Assembly (NCBI GenBank): GCA_902524795.1
Contig: CABZEU010000006.1
Location: 1 to 58,235, forward strand
Length of the DNA stretch: 58,235 bases
Reading direction: 5' to 3'
Source of the DNA: an uncultured Pelagibacteraceae bacterium
GTDB lineage: Bacteria > Pseudomonadota > Alphaproteobacteria > Pelagibacterales > AG-422-B15
Of the stretch, positions 30,528 through 38,620 are shown in pieces. Position 1 is the stretch's first letter, and each line of letters starts with the position of its first letter. The position numbers and the translations under genes are program-made. The notes under the pieces were generated by a model that saw only the letters and a program-made list of their open reading frames with translations, had not been told where the DNA came from and searched no databases.

Positions 30528-32195
30528 CTATGCAGACTGTTTATATGGCTGCGAAAGATCTAATGCAGGTAAAAAATTATTGCCTAGAATATGATCTGCT
30601 ATTTTTTCAGCGATCATAATTGTTGGTGCATTTGTATTTCCACCAACTAAATTTGGCATTATAGAAGCGTCAACTACTCGAAGGCTTTCAACCCCTCGAA
30701 CTCTCAATTTATCATCGACAACGGCATTGACATCACTTCCCATTTTACACGTACCAACAGGGTGATAAATAGTTTCTGCTTTTTCACGAATGAAATTTTC
30801 TATTTGTTCATCTGACTGAACTTCAATGCCTGGTGATATTTCCTTGCCACGATATTCGTCGAATGCTTTTTGACTTATAATATCTCGAGACATTTTTACG
30901 CCTTCTATCATAACATCCCTATCTTTTTGTTCAGCAAAGTAGTTTGGCTGAATTACAGGCGCCACACGAGGGTCAAGAGACTTTAAAGCAATATATCCTC
31001 TGCTTTCTGGACGTAATTGACAAATATGATTACTAAAACAATGCGACTCTGGTAGTTTTGCACCATGATCTTGCAACAAGACACTTAAAAAATGCATTTG
31101 AATATCAGGCAAATCAAGAGAGGCATCCGTCTTCAAGAAAGTGAGGACATTTAGGGGAATCATACCTCCAGGGCCTTTTCTAAGGGTTCCCCACATACCT
31201 AGAATCCATGCTTGCTTTAGGAAGCCAAATGGGCCCATTACATATTTGGCATCTGTAACGGGCTGGGTACATTCGTTATGCGTAAGAATATCTAAATGAT
31301 CCTGCAAATTTTCTCCAACCCCAGGGAGGTCACTAATAACATTTAAATCCCATTTTTTTAAATAATCAGCTTTTCCAATTCCTGATAGAAGAAGTATCTG
31401 AGGAGAGTTTATAGCTCCACCACATACTATAACTTCTCTGTCAGCAAATATTCTCTCTAATTTATTTTTTCTTAAAAATTCAACTCCAATGCATTTATTT
31501 TTATCGAACAAAAGTTTTGAAGTAACTGAATTGGTATAAATTGTGAGGTTTTTCCTATTTTTTACGGGCTCAATAAATGAGTATGCAGTGCTTGCTCGTC
31601 TTCCATTATCAATATTTTGAGATACAGGACCAACTCCCTCTTGGTCTTCTCCGTTAAAATCAGGATTATATTTATATCCTGCTTGTTGACCCGCCTCTAT
31701 GAATGCATGGTGAAGTGGATTGGTATCCAAATTTGGGTTAGAAACTTTAAGTTCTCCATTAGATCCATGATATAAGTCAGACCCATTTTCGTTATTTTCA
31801 CTTTTTTTAAAATAAGGCAAAACCTCTTCATAAGACCAACCTGCATTTCCAAGTTGTCTCCAGATATCATAATCACGAGCATGTCCTCTAATATATAACA
31901 TCCCATTTATATTACTTGAACCACCAACTCCTTTTCCTCTGGGAAAGAAAAGTTTTCGATTATTTAAATGCGGTTGTCCTTCAGTATAATATGCATAGTT
32001 ATAAAGTTTTGCATCGAAAGTTTCACCTGCCATAATCTTAGATACACCTGAAGGCATTTTAATGAATGGGTGCCAATCAGTACCCCCAGCTTCTAGAAGA
32101 AGAACTTTGATGTCTGGATCTTTTGAAAGTCGATTAGCTAGTACACATCCAGCTGAACCACCTCCTGCAATTATGTAATCAAAATTTATTGACAT
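30528..32195 (-). CDS. GMC-family FAD-dependent alcohol oxidoreductase
   Basis: This 555-residue choline-dehydrogenase-like flavoprotein has the N-terminal FAD fold IIAGGGSAGCVLANRLS, the GMC signatures GKGVGGSSNINGMLYIRG and GAINSPQILLLSGIG, and the catalytic His/Asn region YHPVGTCKMG with VVDASIMPNLVGGNTNAP. It oxidises a primary alcohol, passing electrons to the respiratory chain or oxygen. Family members use choline, alkanols or polyethylene glycol; BetA is the closest by feel, but no betB or betT adjoins it. It overlaps the hexapeptide gene by one base and the acylase follows after 2 bp. Confidence 0.93.
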   Translation of the reverse strand: MSINFDYIIAGGGSAGCVLANRLSKDPDIKVLLLEAGGTDWHPFIKMPSGVSKIMAGETFDAKLYNYAYYTEGQPHLNNRKLFFPRGKGVGGSSNINGMLYIRGHARDYDIWRQLGNAGWSYEEVLPYFKKSENNENGSDLYHGSNGELKVSNPNLDTNPLHHAFIEAGQQAGYKYNPDFNGEDQEGVGPVSQNIDNGRRASTAYSFIEPVKNRKNLTIYTNSVTSKLLFDKNKCIGVEFLRKNKLERIFADREVIVCGGAINSPQILLLSGIGKADYLKKWDLNVISDLPGVGENLQDHLDILTHNECTQPVTDAKYVMGPFGFLKQAWILGMWGTLRKGPGGMIPLNVLTFLKTDASLDLPDIQMHFLSVLLQDHGAKLPESHCFSNHICQLRPESRGYIALKSLDPRVAPVIQPNYFAEQKDRDVMIEGVKMSRDIISQKAFDEYRGKEISPGIEVQSDEQIENFIREKAETIYHPVGTCKMGSDVNAVVDDKLRVRGVESLRVVDASIMPNLVGGNTNAPTIMIAEKIADHILGNNFLPALDLSQPYKQSA

Positions 32196-32719
32196 TATTT
32201 TCCCTCTAACAAGTTACTCCTATATCGTTTCATATTTTCAACATAGTGCAAAGCGCTTAATTCAATTATCTTTTTTTCCATATCTGTCAACTCACGTTTT
32301 ACTTTTGCGGGAGAGCCAACAATGAGTGAATTATCTGGAAAATCTTTTCCTTCAGTAATTAGAGAATTCGCTCCCACGAGACAATTATTTCCAATTTTTG
32401 CTTTATTTAGAACGGTTGACCCCATGCCAATTAATGAGTTATCACCCACAGTACAACTGTGAAGAATAACCTTATGACCCACAGTTACATTATCGCCAAT
32501 TATAAGAGGCATACCATCATCAGTGTGACAAACAGAATTGTCTTGAATATTAGAATTTTCTCCTAAAACAATTGGATCGTTGTCACCTCGTAACACAGCT
32601 CCAAACCACACGCTTGAATTTTTTTTAAGAGATACATCCCCAATTACTGCCGCATTGGGCGCAACCCAAAAATCTAAATTATCTTTGCTTAATTGCTTGT
32701 CGCCGAGTGAGTAAATCAT
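32195..32719 (-). CDS. Gamma-carbonic anhydrase-like hexapeptide-repeat protein
   Basis: This 174-residue left-handed beta-helix protein has hexapeptide repeats (IGDVSLKKNSSVWFGAVLRGD onwards) and three His at the zinc positions of gamma-class carbonic anhydrases (in VCHTDDG, VGHKVILHSC). The PaaY/CaiE branch of this family hydrolyses CoA thioesters or accompanies catabolic clusters; others are true carbonic anhydrases. It is the first gene of a tight minus-strand run with the GMC oxidase and acylase. Confidence 0.88.
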   Translation of the reverse strand: MIYSLGDKQLSKDNLDFWVAPNAAVIGDVSLKKNSSVWFGAVLRGDNDPIVLGENSNIQDNSVCHTDDGMPLIIGDNVTVGHKVILHSCTVGDNSLIGMGSTVLNKAKIGNNCLVGANSLITEGKDFPDNSLIVGSPAKVKRELTDMEKKIIELSALHYVENMKRYRSNLLEGK

Positions 32720-32787
32720 AGGTTTTTATTTAATAAAATATTGTTTAAATATATAGTATCCTTAATAGACAAAAACTGAAGAAAATT

Positions 32788-33348
32788 ATGGTTGCATTAG
32801 AAACACCTATTTGTAATTTTGGCTGGAACGCACCTGACTTTAATTTGCTTGGCACAGATGGAAAAAATTACCAATTTGATGATATTAAAGGGGTCAATGG
32901 TACCTTAGTCATGTTCATTTGTAATCATTGTCCTTACGTGAAATCAGTTATTGGAAGGATAGTTGAAGATTGCAATTTAATAAAAGATAAAGGCATTGGT
33001 ATTATTGCAGTCATGTCTAATGACGTCAATGATCCAAAATATGGAGCAGAAGATTCTTTTGAAAATATGAAACTTTTTGCTCAAGATAACAAATTTACAT
33101 TTCCTTACGTTTATGATGAAACACAAAATACTGGCAGGACCTATGATGCGGTCTGCACTCCTGACTTTTTTGGCTTTAATGCTAAAAATGAGCTTCAATA
33201 TCGGGGTAGACTTGAAGCTTCCCAACAACAATTAATACCTCATGCAAAAAAAGAACTTCTTGAGGCAATGTTAAAGATAGCTGAAACAGGAACAGGTCCA
33301 AAAGATCAAATACCCAGCATCGGTTGCTCGATAAAGTGGAAAGAATAG
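32788..33348 (+). CDS. Thioredoxin-like/redoxin family protein
   Basis: This 186-residue cytosolic redoxin has the N-terminal AhpC/TSA-like pattern (APDFNLLGTDGKNYQFDDI) and an active site CNHCPYVKSVIGRI, a Cys-x-x-Cys variant characteristic of the PRX-like subgroup of thioredoxin-fold proteins. Its physiological substrate is not known. It is divergent from the hexapeptide gene, with 68 bp between the two starts, and is followed after 10 bp by a glycosyltransferase. Confidence 0.88.
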   Translation: MVALETPICNFGWNAPDFNLLGTDGKNYQFDDIKGVNGTLVMFICNHCPYVKSVIGRIVEDCNLIKDKGIGIIAVMSNDVNDPKYGAEDSFENMKLFAQDNKFTFPYVYDETQNTGRTYDAVCTPDFFGFNAKNELQYRGRLEASQQQLIPHAKKELLEAMLKIAETGTGPKDQIPSIGCSIKWKE

Positions 33349-33358
33349 ACTTTTATCT

Positions 33359-34468
33359 GTGATTATTATCACAACACAATGCTTTTTTCCTAAAATTGGA
33401 GGTATTGAATCTTTAATGACTGGTATGGCTGACGCTATGAGTGATGCAGATAAGAATGTTTTGGTTTTAGCTGATGGAAAAAAAACTTTAAGTGATAAAA
33501 ATAAAAAATATAAAATTAAACGGTTCACTGGTTGGAAGCCATATAGAAGAAGACGTAAAGCGATTTACTTAAAAAAATTTTTAACCACTAATAATGTCGA
33601 AGCTATTTATGCTGACTCATGGAAAAGTGTAGAACACCTTAAAAACATTAGTATAAAGATTATTGTACTTGCTCATGGCACCGAAATACCAAAAAAATAT
33701 TTTGATCACTTTTATGATTATTTAAATATTAAAAAAAGACGGATAATTAAATCTTACGCAAATTGTTACAAAATTGCTGCTAATTCTGCCTACACTAGAG
33801 ATCTTATGATAGCTTCCTTAAAAATAAGTTATGATAAAATTAAAATTATTCATCCAGGAATTGATATTTATGAAGATTTTATTAGTAATGAAGATAGGCA
33901 AAATGTCAAAAAAATCATTAAAGACTCATCTCCTATTATTACAACCCTTGCTAGAGTTGAAAAAAGAAAGGGCCACAAGTTTGTTATCGACGCAATAATG
34001 CAATTAAAGTCTAAATTTCCTAATATGCTCTATCTTATTGCAGGTAAGGGGCCATATTTAGATGAAATAAAAAAATATGTACGAATGCTGCGTCTTGAAA
34101 AGCATGTTATTTTTCTTGGTTGGATAACTGAGCCAGAAAAGTCATTAGTATTAGAAAGCTCTGATATATTTATAATGACTCCAACTAAGGTTGGTGAGTC
34201 TGTTGAAGGATTCGGTATGGTATTTATTGATGCCGCTTTTCACGGCATTGCTAGCATAGGTACTTTAAGCGGGGGTATATCAGATGCAGTAATAAATAAT
34301 CAAACAGGATTGTTATGTGAAGATGGAAATCAAGAGAGTATTACCAAAAATATTGAGAGATTGCTCAGTGATAAAGAATTAAGAGATGAATTGGGTAGAA
34401 ATGGGAAAAATAGAGCAAGAAAAGAGTATGCGTGGGATTACAAAGTACATGAATATTTAGATCTATGA
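33359..34468 (+). CDS. Glycosyltransferase family 4
   Basis: This GT-B fold glycosyltransferase of 369 residues has the N-terminal QCFFPKIGGIESLMTGMA acceptor-binding loop and the C-terminal nucleotide-sugar site with VEKRKGHKFVIDAI, GKGPYLDEIKKYV and the EX7E-type region ESVEGFGMVFIDAAFHG. It probably adds a sugar to a surface glycan or lipid; the donor is unknown. It starts with GTG, 10 bp after the redoxin gene. No other glycan genes adjoin it, although a GT9 gene is found at 40 kb. Confidence 0.93.
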   Translation: MIIITTQCFFPKIGGIESLMTGMADAMSDADKNVLVLADGKKTLSDKNKKYKIKRFTGWKPYRRRRKAIYLKKFLTTNNVEAIYADSWKSVEHLKNISIKIIVLAHGTEIPKKYFDHFYDYLNIKKRRIIKSYANCYKIAANSAYTRDLMIASLKISYDKIKIIHPGIDIYEDFISNEDRQNVKKIIKDSSPIITTLARVEKRKGHKFVIDAIMQLKSKFPNMLYLIAGKGPYLDEIKKYVRMLRLEKHVIFLGWITEPEKSLVLESSDIFIMTPTKVGESVEGFGMVFIDAAFHGIASIGTLSGGISDAVINNQTGLLCEDGNQESITKNIERLLSDKELRDELGRNGKNRARKEYAWDYKVHEYLDL

Positions 34469-34486
34469 TTATTGAAAAATTTAGAT

Positions 34487-34563
34487 TGGTAGCGGGAGAG
34501 GGATTTGAACCCCCGACCTAAGGATTATGATTCCTCCGCTCTAACCAACTGAGCTACCCCGCC
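34487..34563 (-). tRNA. tRNA-Met (anticodon CAU, elongator type)
   Basis: This 77-nt minus-strand tRNA has encoded CCA. The anticodon loop ATCATAA gives CAT and the D-arm TAGCTCAGTTGGTTAGAGC is intact. The acceptor stem begins GGCGGGG and closes with G-U pairs at both ends. The overall sequence looks like elongator Met rather than Ile2; the lysidine-modified Ile type is the alternative. A truncated copy lies 2.1 kb to the right at 36596. Confidence 0.93.
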
Positions 34564-34758
34564 ACAAAATAAAATGAAGAGCAAGCACCTGACCAACTAT
34601 TTTAATAAAGGTACAAGTCTTACTAATCAATTGTATTCTTGATGAGCTTATAATTCCTAGATTGACAAGTTTCAAGCATCTAATTTGTACCTAAGCAGGA
34701 AAATTTGTAAATATGCAAACTATTTGATAGGGAGTGTCCAAATATTCTCACCGACATA

Positions 34759-36552
34759 TTAGTAACATAAATCCTCAATATATATACCAATACTATTCCA
34801 CGTTTCTTCCATTTCTCTAACGGTATTCATCATTTCTTCAAACTCTAAATACAGAGCTTGTTTACGAGCATCAAGTTTATAAAAATCAATTTGTTTTATC
34901 AATAAAAGTAGATCAGCTCCTTCGGTAAAAGAACCACTTTGACTCATCGCTTTATTAAGAATGAGGTTCATCTTTTGGTTGTCAGTATATTTTGAATATT
35001 GATTTTCGCATGTAATTGATGGGGAACGCTTTTTTACCATCGCTTTTCGTTCAGCTTCTTTTTTATCTTCAGCCGCCTTCTTTTCTTCTGCTTTTCTTTT
35101 CTCTTCTGCAATTATCTTCTCTTCAGTTTTTTTCTTATTTTCTTCTTTTTTCTTTTCTTCAGCTAAAAACTTTTCACTTGCTACTTTTTCCTCTTTATCT
35201 TTTTTGATTTGATCACGAGTTTTGAAATTGTTTTCATTCAAAAAATTCATAAATTCTTTATTTATTTTTTTTAATGATAGTGTCTCACCATCATTAATTT
35301 TGTTTTCGTAAGATTTTATTTTTTCTATAATTAAGGGTGCAATATTTGAGGTTAAATTATTTGAAAGGATATATTTGAGTTCATCTATGTTTTTTTCAGC
35401 TAATAAATAATTTGTTTTAAATTCATCTATTTCATTGAACAGAGTACTTGTATTATTAATTATTTTATTAATTTGACTTATTGAAGAAGGATCATTTTTT
35501 TCATTATCAATTGTTTTTAAAGTCGAAACAACTTTTTCATCAATGCTTAAATTCTTTCCTAAATTATTTTTTAGATAATCTTTAAGTGAGACCTCAGTAC
35601 TATCTAAAGCCACATATAACTCATCTATCTTATTTAAGTTCTTCTCTTTTTGTTTTTCCTCATTTGTTTTGAACAAAGATTCAAATTTGGAAGATTTGGA
35701 GGCAAAATCATATAATTCTTGATACAATTGATTATATTCATTATCTGTTAATTTTGAATTACCATTAATTTTATCTTTCGTTTTTATAATAATCTCAGAT
35801 ACTTCAAGAATATCGTATTCAGTTGGATTATCCTTTACGAAACTAGAGATATCATTAATTAAACTTTTAATTCTTATTGAAATTTTTTCAGGCTTTATTA
35901 ACTTCAGTTTCTTTTCAACAATTCGTTTTTCTTCTGCGATACGCTTTTCTTCAGCCTTTCGTTTTTCTTCTAAGATGCGATTTTCCTCTGCGATACGCTT
36001 TTCTTCAGCTTTTTCTATTTCAATTTGTTTAGCTTGTGTTTTTTGTTGTTTAATTAAAGTGGCAATTTCTTCATTAATAACTTTATTATCTCTTATTATT
36101 TGAACGCATTTTTTTGTTTGTGATTTAACTACGCACCTTTCTTTTGACCGACCTTCTCTATTATACAAATAATTCCCCCCCAGTACGTACTTAGCTCCTG
36201 CAAAGGAGACACTCTCCCAATCTATATTGCCTTTTTCATTTACGCCCATGTAGACTTCTGTGTGATTTACATGTCTAAACAATTCATTTGTATCCGGGTC
36301 TATTATCCATTCTGAAATTATGGGCATAAATTCCATCAACGACTTACATCCTGATCCTTCATAAACATGAACAGTTTCGCGCTTTTTTAGATTGCTTTTT
36401 AGATTCGTATTATCTTTTGCAATTTGATAACAAGGATTTGCTAATGCAAATGATAATACGTCAGCTTCATCACTTGCAAAAGAGTTAAAATTTTGAAGCA
36501 AAAACAATGTTGCTGTAAAATAAATAAGTTTATAAAACTGCTTAAAGCTCAT
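34759..36552 (-). CDS. Secreted coiled-coil protein of unknown function
   Basis: I do not recognise this 597-residue protein. A signal peptide (residues 1-27, ending SFAS) leads to a compact N-terminal domain of about 150 residues with four or five Cys. Two TolA-like Lys/Glu/Ala heptad segments follow (around 175-210 and 460-505), built from repeats of AEEKRIAEEK type, separated by a helical region and ending in a small C-terminal domain with two Cys. The layout suggests a periplasm-spanning or envelope-tethered protein. It is the only gene between the tRNA-Met and its truncated copy. Confidence 0.8.
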   Translation of the reverse strand: MSFKQFYKLIYFTATLFLLQNFNSFASDEADVLSFALANPCYQIAKDNTNLKSNLKKRETVHVYEGSGCKSLMEFMPIISEWIIDPDTNELFRHVNHTEVYMGVNEKGNIDWESVSFAGAKYVLGGNYLYNREGRSKERCVVKSQTKKCVQIIRDNKVINEEIATLIKQQKTQAKQIEIEKAEEKRIAEENRILEEKRKAEEKRIAEEKRIVEKKLKLIKPEKISIRIKSLINDISSFVKDNPTEYDILEVSEIIIKTKDKINGNSKLTDNEYNQLYQELYDFASKSSKFESLFKTNEEKQKEKNLNKIDELYVALDSTEVSLKDYLKNNLGKNLSIDEKVVSTLKTIDNEKNDPSSISQINKIINNTSTLFNEIDEFKTNYLLAEKNIDELKYILSNNLTSNIAPLIIEKIKSYENKINDGETLSLKKINKEFMNFLNENNFKTRDQIKKDKEEKVASEKFLAEEKKKEENKKKTEEKIIAEEKRKAEEKKAAEDKKEAERKAMVKKRSPSITCENQYSKYTDNQKMNLILNKAMSQSGSFTEGADLLLLIKQIDFYKLDARKQALYLEFEEMMNTVREMEETWNSIGIYIEDLCY

Positions 36553-36595
36553 AAGTAAATATTAGACAAAATTAATAATTTGTCGAATTTATCCT

Positions 36596-36649
36596 ACCCC
36601 CGAACTATGGATTATGATTCCTCCGCTCTAACCAACTGAGCTACCCGTC
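36596..36649 (-). repeat. Truncated copy of tRNA-Met (direct repeat)
   Basis: About 54 bp repeat the tRNA-Met gene in the same orientation. 36609-36646 is identical over 38 bp to 34522-34559; the flanks carry two substitutions, a deleted C in the acceptor stem and one more change. The D-arm, anticodon arm and variable loop are kept, but the T-loop and 3' acceptor strand are missing, so it cannot be a working tRNA. Confidence 0.85.
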
Positions 36650-36675
36650 AAAGGGTGCCATAATATACAAATTAA

Positions 36676-37770
36676 TTAGTTTGTCGACTGGATCCATCCG
36701 CCACCCAAGAGACGTGTTCCGTATTCATCTTTAGAATAAAAGACACATGCTTGACCAGGCGAAACACTACTTTCTGGCTTTGACAAATAAACTATAGCTT
36801 TATTGTCTGATTGAATTTCTATTACTGATTTTAATAACTTTCCACTAGACCTCACTCTTACTAATATATTGAGATCAGATATATCCGTGAGTAGATTTAA
36901 TTTATTAACAGCTATAGTTGAAGATTTTACTTCCTCTTTTTCAGCAACGATAACCCGATTTTTTTCTGAAATTATTTCTTTAACATATAAAGGATTTTTC
37001 TCTGAAACTCCTAATCCCCTTCTTTGTCCAACTGTAAAATTGTGAATACCTTCATGTGAATTGAGTACTCTCCCCCCAGTATCAACAACATCTCCTTTTG
37101 AGTTTTTAACACTGTCTTTAATAAAATCTTTATAATTACCATCTGGAACAAAACAAATGTCCTGACTATCTTTTTTATCATGTAAATGAAAATCTAAATT
37201 CTTCGCTATATTTCTTATTTCATCTTTCTTGTGATATCCAAGAGGAAAATCTAGAAAATCGAGATCCTTTTTTTTCGTTGTAAATAAAAAATAAGATTGA
37301 TCACGATCAGTATCTTCTGGAATATACAATCTCCACTCATTATTAACCTTAATTTTTTTTATATAGTGGCCAGTTACTAAATTCTTTGCGTTTAAACTTT
37401 TAGCAAATTCAATGAGATCCAAAAATTTTACTTTTTCATTGCAATTAATACACGGGATAGGAGTACGACCTTTTTCATAGTCATTAATAAAAGGCTCTAT
37501 AACATTTTTTTTGAATATTTCTTCGTAGTCTAAAACATAATGTGGGATTGTTATGTCACTAGCTATCTTCTTAGCATCTATTATGTCTGAGCCAGAGCAA
37601 CAGGATTTTGATTTAGAAATTTTCTTTTCATCATATAACCTTAATGTGACTCCTATGACATTATTATTTTCTTTCTTCATTAAGGCTGCAGCAACGGAAG
37701 AGTCTACACCTCCTGACATAGCTACTACTGTTGGTTTTTTATTTCTTATTTCAGATGTTGTACTTTGCAT
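36676..37770 (-). CDS. mnmA: tRNA-specific 2-thiouridylase MnmA
   Basis: MnmA thiolates U34 of tRNAs for Lys, Glu and Gln. The PP-loop ATPase motif MSGGVDSSVAAALM is near the N-terminus. The two catalytic Cys are in TPIPCINCN and QDICFVPDGNYKDF, and the C-terminal domain has VGQRRGLGVS. ATG 37770 (364 residues) is preferred over a TTG at 37788. It reads away from cysQ. Confidence 0.96.
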   Translation of the reverse strand: MQSTTSEIRNKKPTVVAMSGGVDSSVAAALMKKENNNVIGVTLRLYDEKKISKSKSCCSGSDIIDAKKIASDITIPHYVLDYEEIFKKNVIEPFINDYEKGRTPIPCINCNEKVKFLDLIEFAKSLNAKNLVTGHYIKKIKVNNEWRLYIPEDTDRDQSYFLFTTKKKDLDFLDFPLGYHKKDEIRNIAKNLDFHLHDKKDSQDICFVPDGNYKDFIKDSVKNSKGDVVDTGGRVLNSHEGIHNFTVGQRRGLGVSEKNPLYVKEIISEKNRVIVAEKEEVKSSTIAVNKLNLLTDISDLNILVRVRSSGKLLKSVIEIQSDNKAIVYLSKPESSVSPGQACVFYSKDEYGTRLLGGGWIQSTN

Positions 37771-37843
37771 AATAGTTATTAAATTCAACTGGTATGTATA
37801 ATATATTTGTCATATTGTCTAATCTACAAAATCTAATAAAAAA

Positions 37844-38620
37844 ATGATTATAGACGAAGATAAATCCCAAAAACTAATTACTTTGGCATTCAATGCAGGA
37901 CAAGAAATTATAAGAATTTACAATAAAAAAGTAACTAAAAAGCTTAAATCAGATAATAGCCCTGTGACTAACGCTGATTTAAAGGCAAACAGTATAATAT
38001 GCAAAGGACTAAAAAAACATTTTCCTAAAGTTCCCATCGTTTCCGAAGAACTAGATAATAGTCGCATTAAAAACAAAAAAATATTTTGGCTTGTTGACCC
38101 ACTGGATGGAACAAAAGAATTTCTTAAGGGCAATGGCGAATTTACAGTTAATATTGCCCTAATTATCAATAAAAAACCTACTTACGGTTTAATATATATG
38201 CCAGCTAAGAATAAATTTTATTATACAAAGAATAAAAAGTCATATTTTGCTAAATTTAATCAAAAAGGAAAACTAAAAAATATAAAAATTATTAAGGTTA
38301 AAAAAAGAAAGAAAAATATTTTAGTTTTTAGTCGCTCCCACGGTTTATCAAAAGAAAAAATATTAGAAGCTAAAAAAGCAGTATTTAAGAAGTTCAATGC
38401 CAATAAAATTATAAGAACAGGTAGTTCAATTAAACTATGTTATATAGCTGATGGCACTGCAAATATTTATCCAAGACACGGCAGGACCATGGAATGGGAT
38501 ATTGCTGCTGGGGATGCGATCCTAAGATATGCTGGTGGTCGCATAAAGACACTTGATAGAAAAATAATGAAGTATGGTAAACCTTATTTTAAAAATATGT
38601 CATTTATAGCCAAAAGTTAA
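37844..38620 (+). CDS. cysQ: 3'(2'),5'-bisphosphate nucleotidase CysQ
   Basis: CysQ hydrolyses 3'-phosphoadenosine 5'-phosphate, a by-product of sulfate assimilation and 4'-phosphopantetheine transfer. The 258-residue inositol-monophosphatase-fold protein has VSEELDNS, the metal site DPLDGTKEFLKGNGEFTVNIAL and the C-terminal MEWDIAAGDAIL. The middle part is very Lys-rich, which reflects the AT bias. The stop overlaps the convergent pyrC by 4 bp. Confidence 0.94.
   Translation: MIIDEDKSQKLITLAFNAGQEIIRIYNKKVTKKLKSDNSPVTNADLKANSIICKGLKKHFPKVPIVSEELDNSRIKNKKIFWLVDPLDGTKEFLKGNGEFTVNIALIINKKPTYGLIYMPAKNKFYYTKNKKSYFAKFNQKGKLKNIKIIKVKKRKKNILVFSRSHGLSKEKILEAKKAVFKKFNANKIIRTGSSIKLCYIADGTANIYPRHGRTMEWDIAAGDAILRYAGGRIKTLDRKIMKYGKPYFKNMSFIAKS

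Noticed and set aside
30528..32195. GMC gene as betA of a glycine betaine operon
   Set aside because: No betB, betT or betI next to it, and GMC enzymes cannot be assigned to choline by motif alone.
35031..36040. Repetitive AEEKR-coding segments as DNA tandem repeats or CRISPR-like array
   Set aside because: The repetition follows codons of a charged coiled coil with irregular period and no conserved spacers or direct repeats of fixed length.
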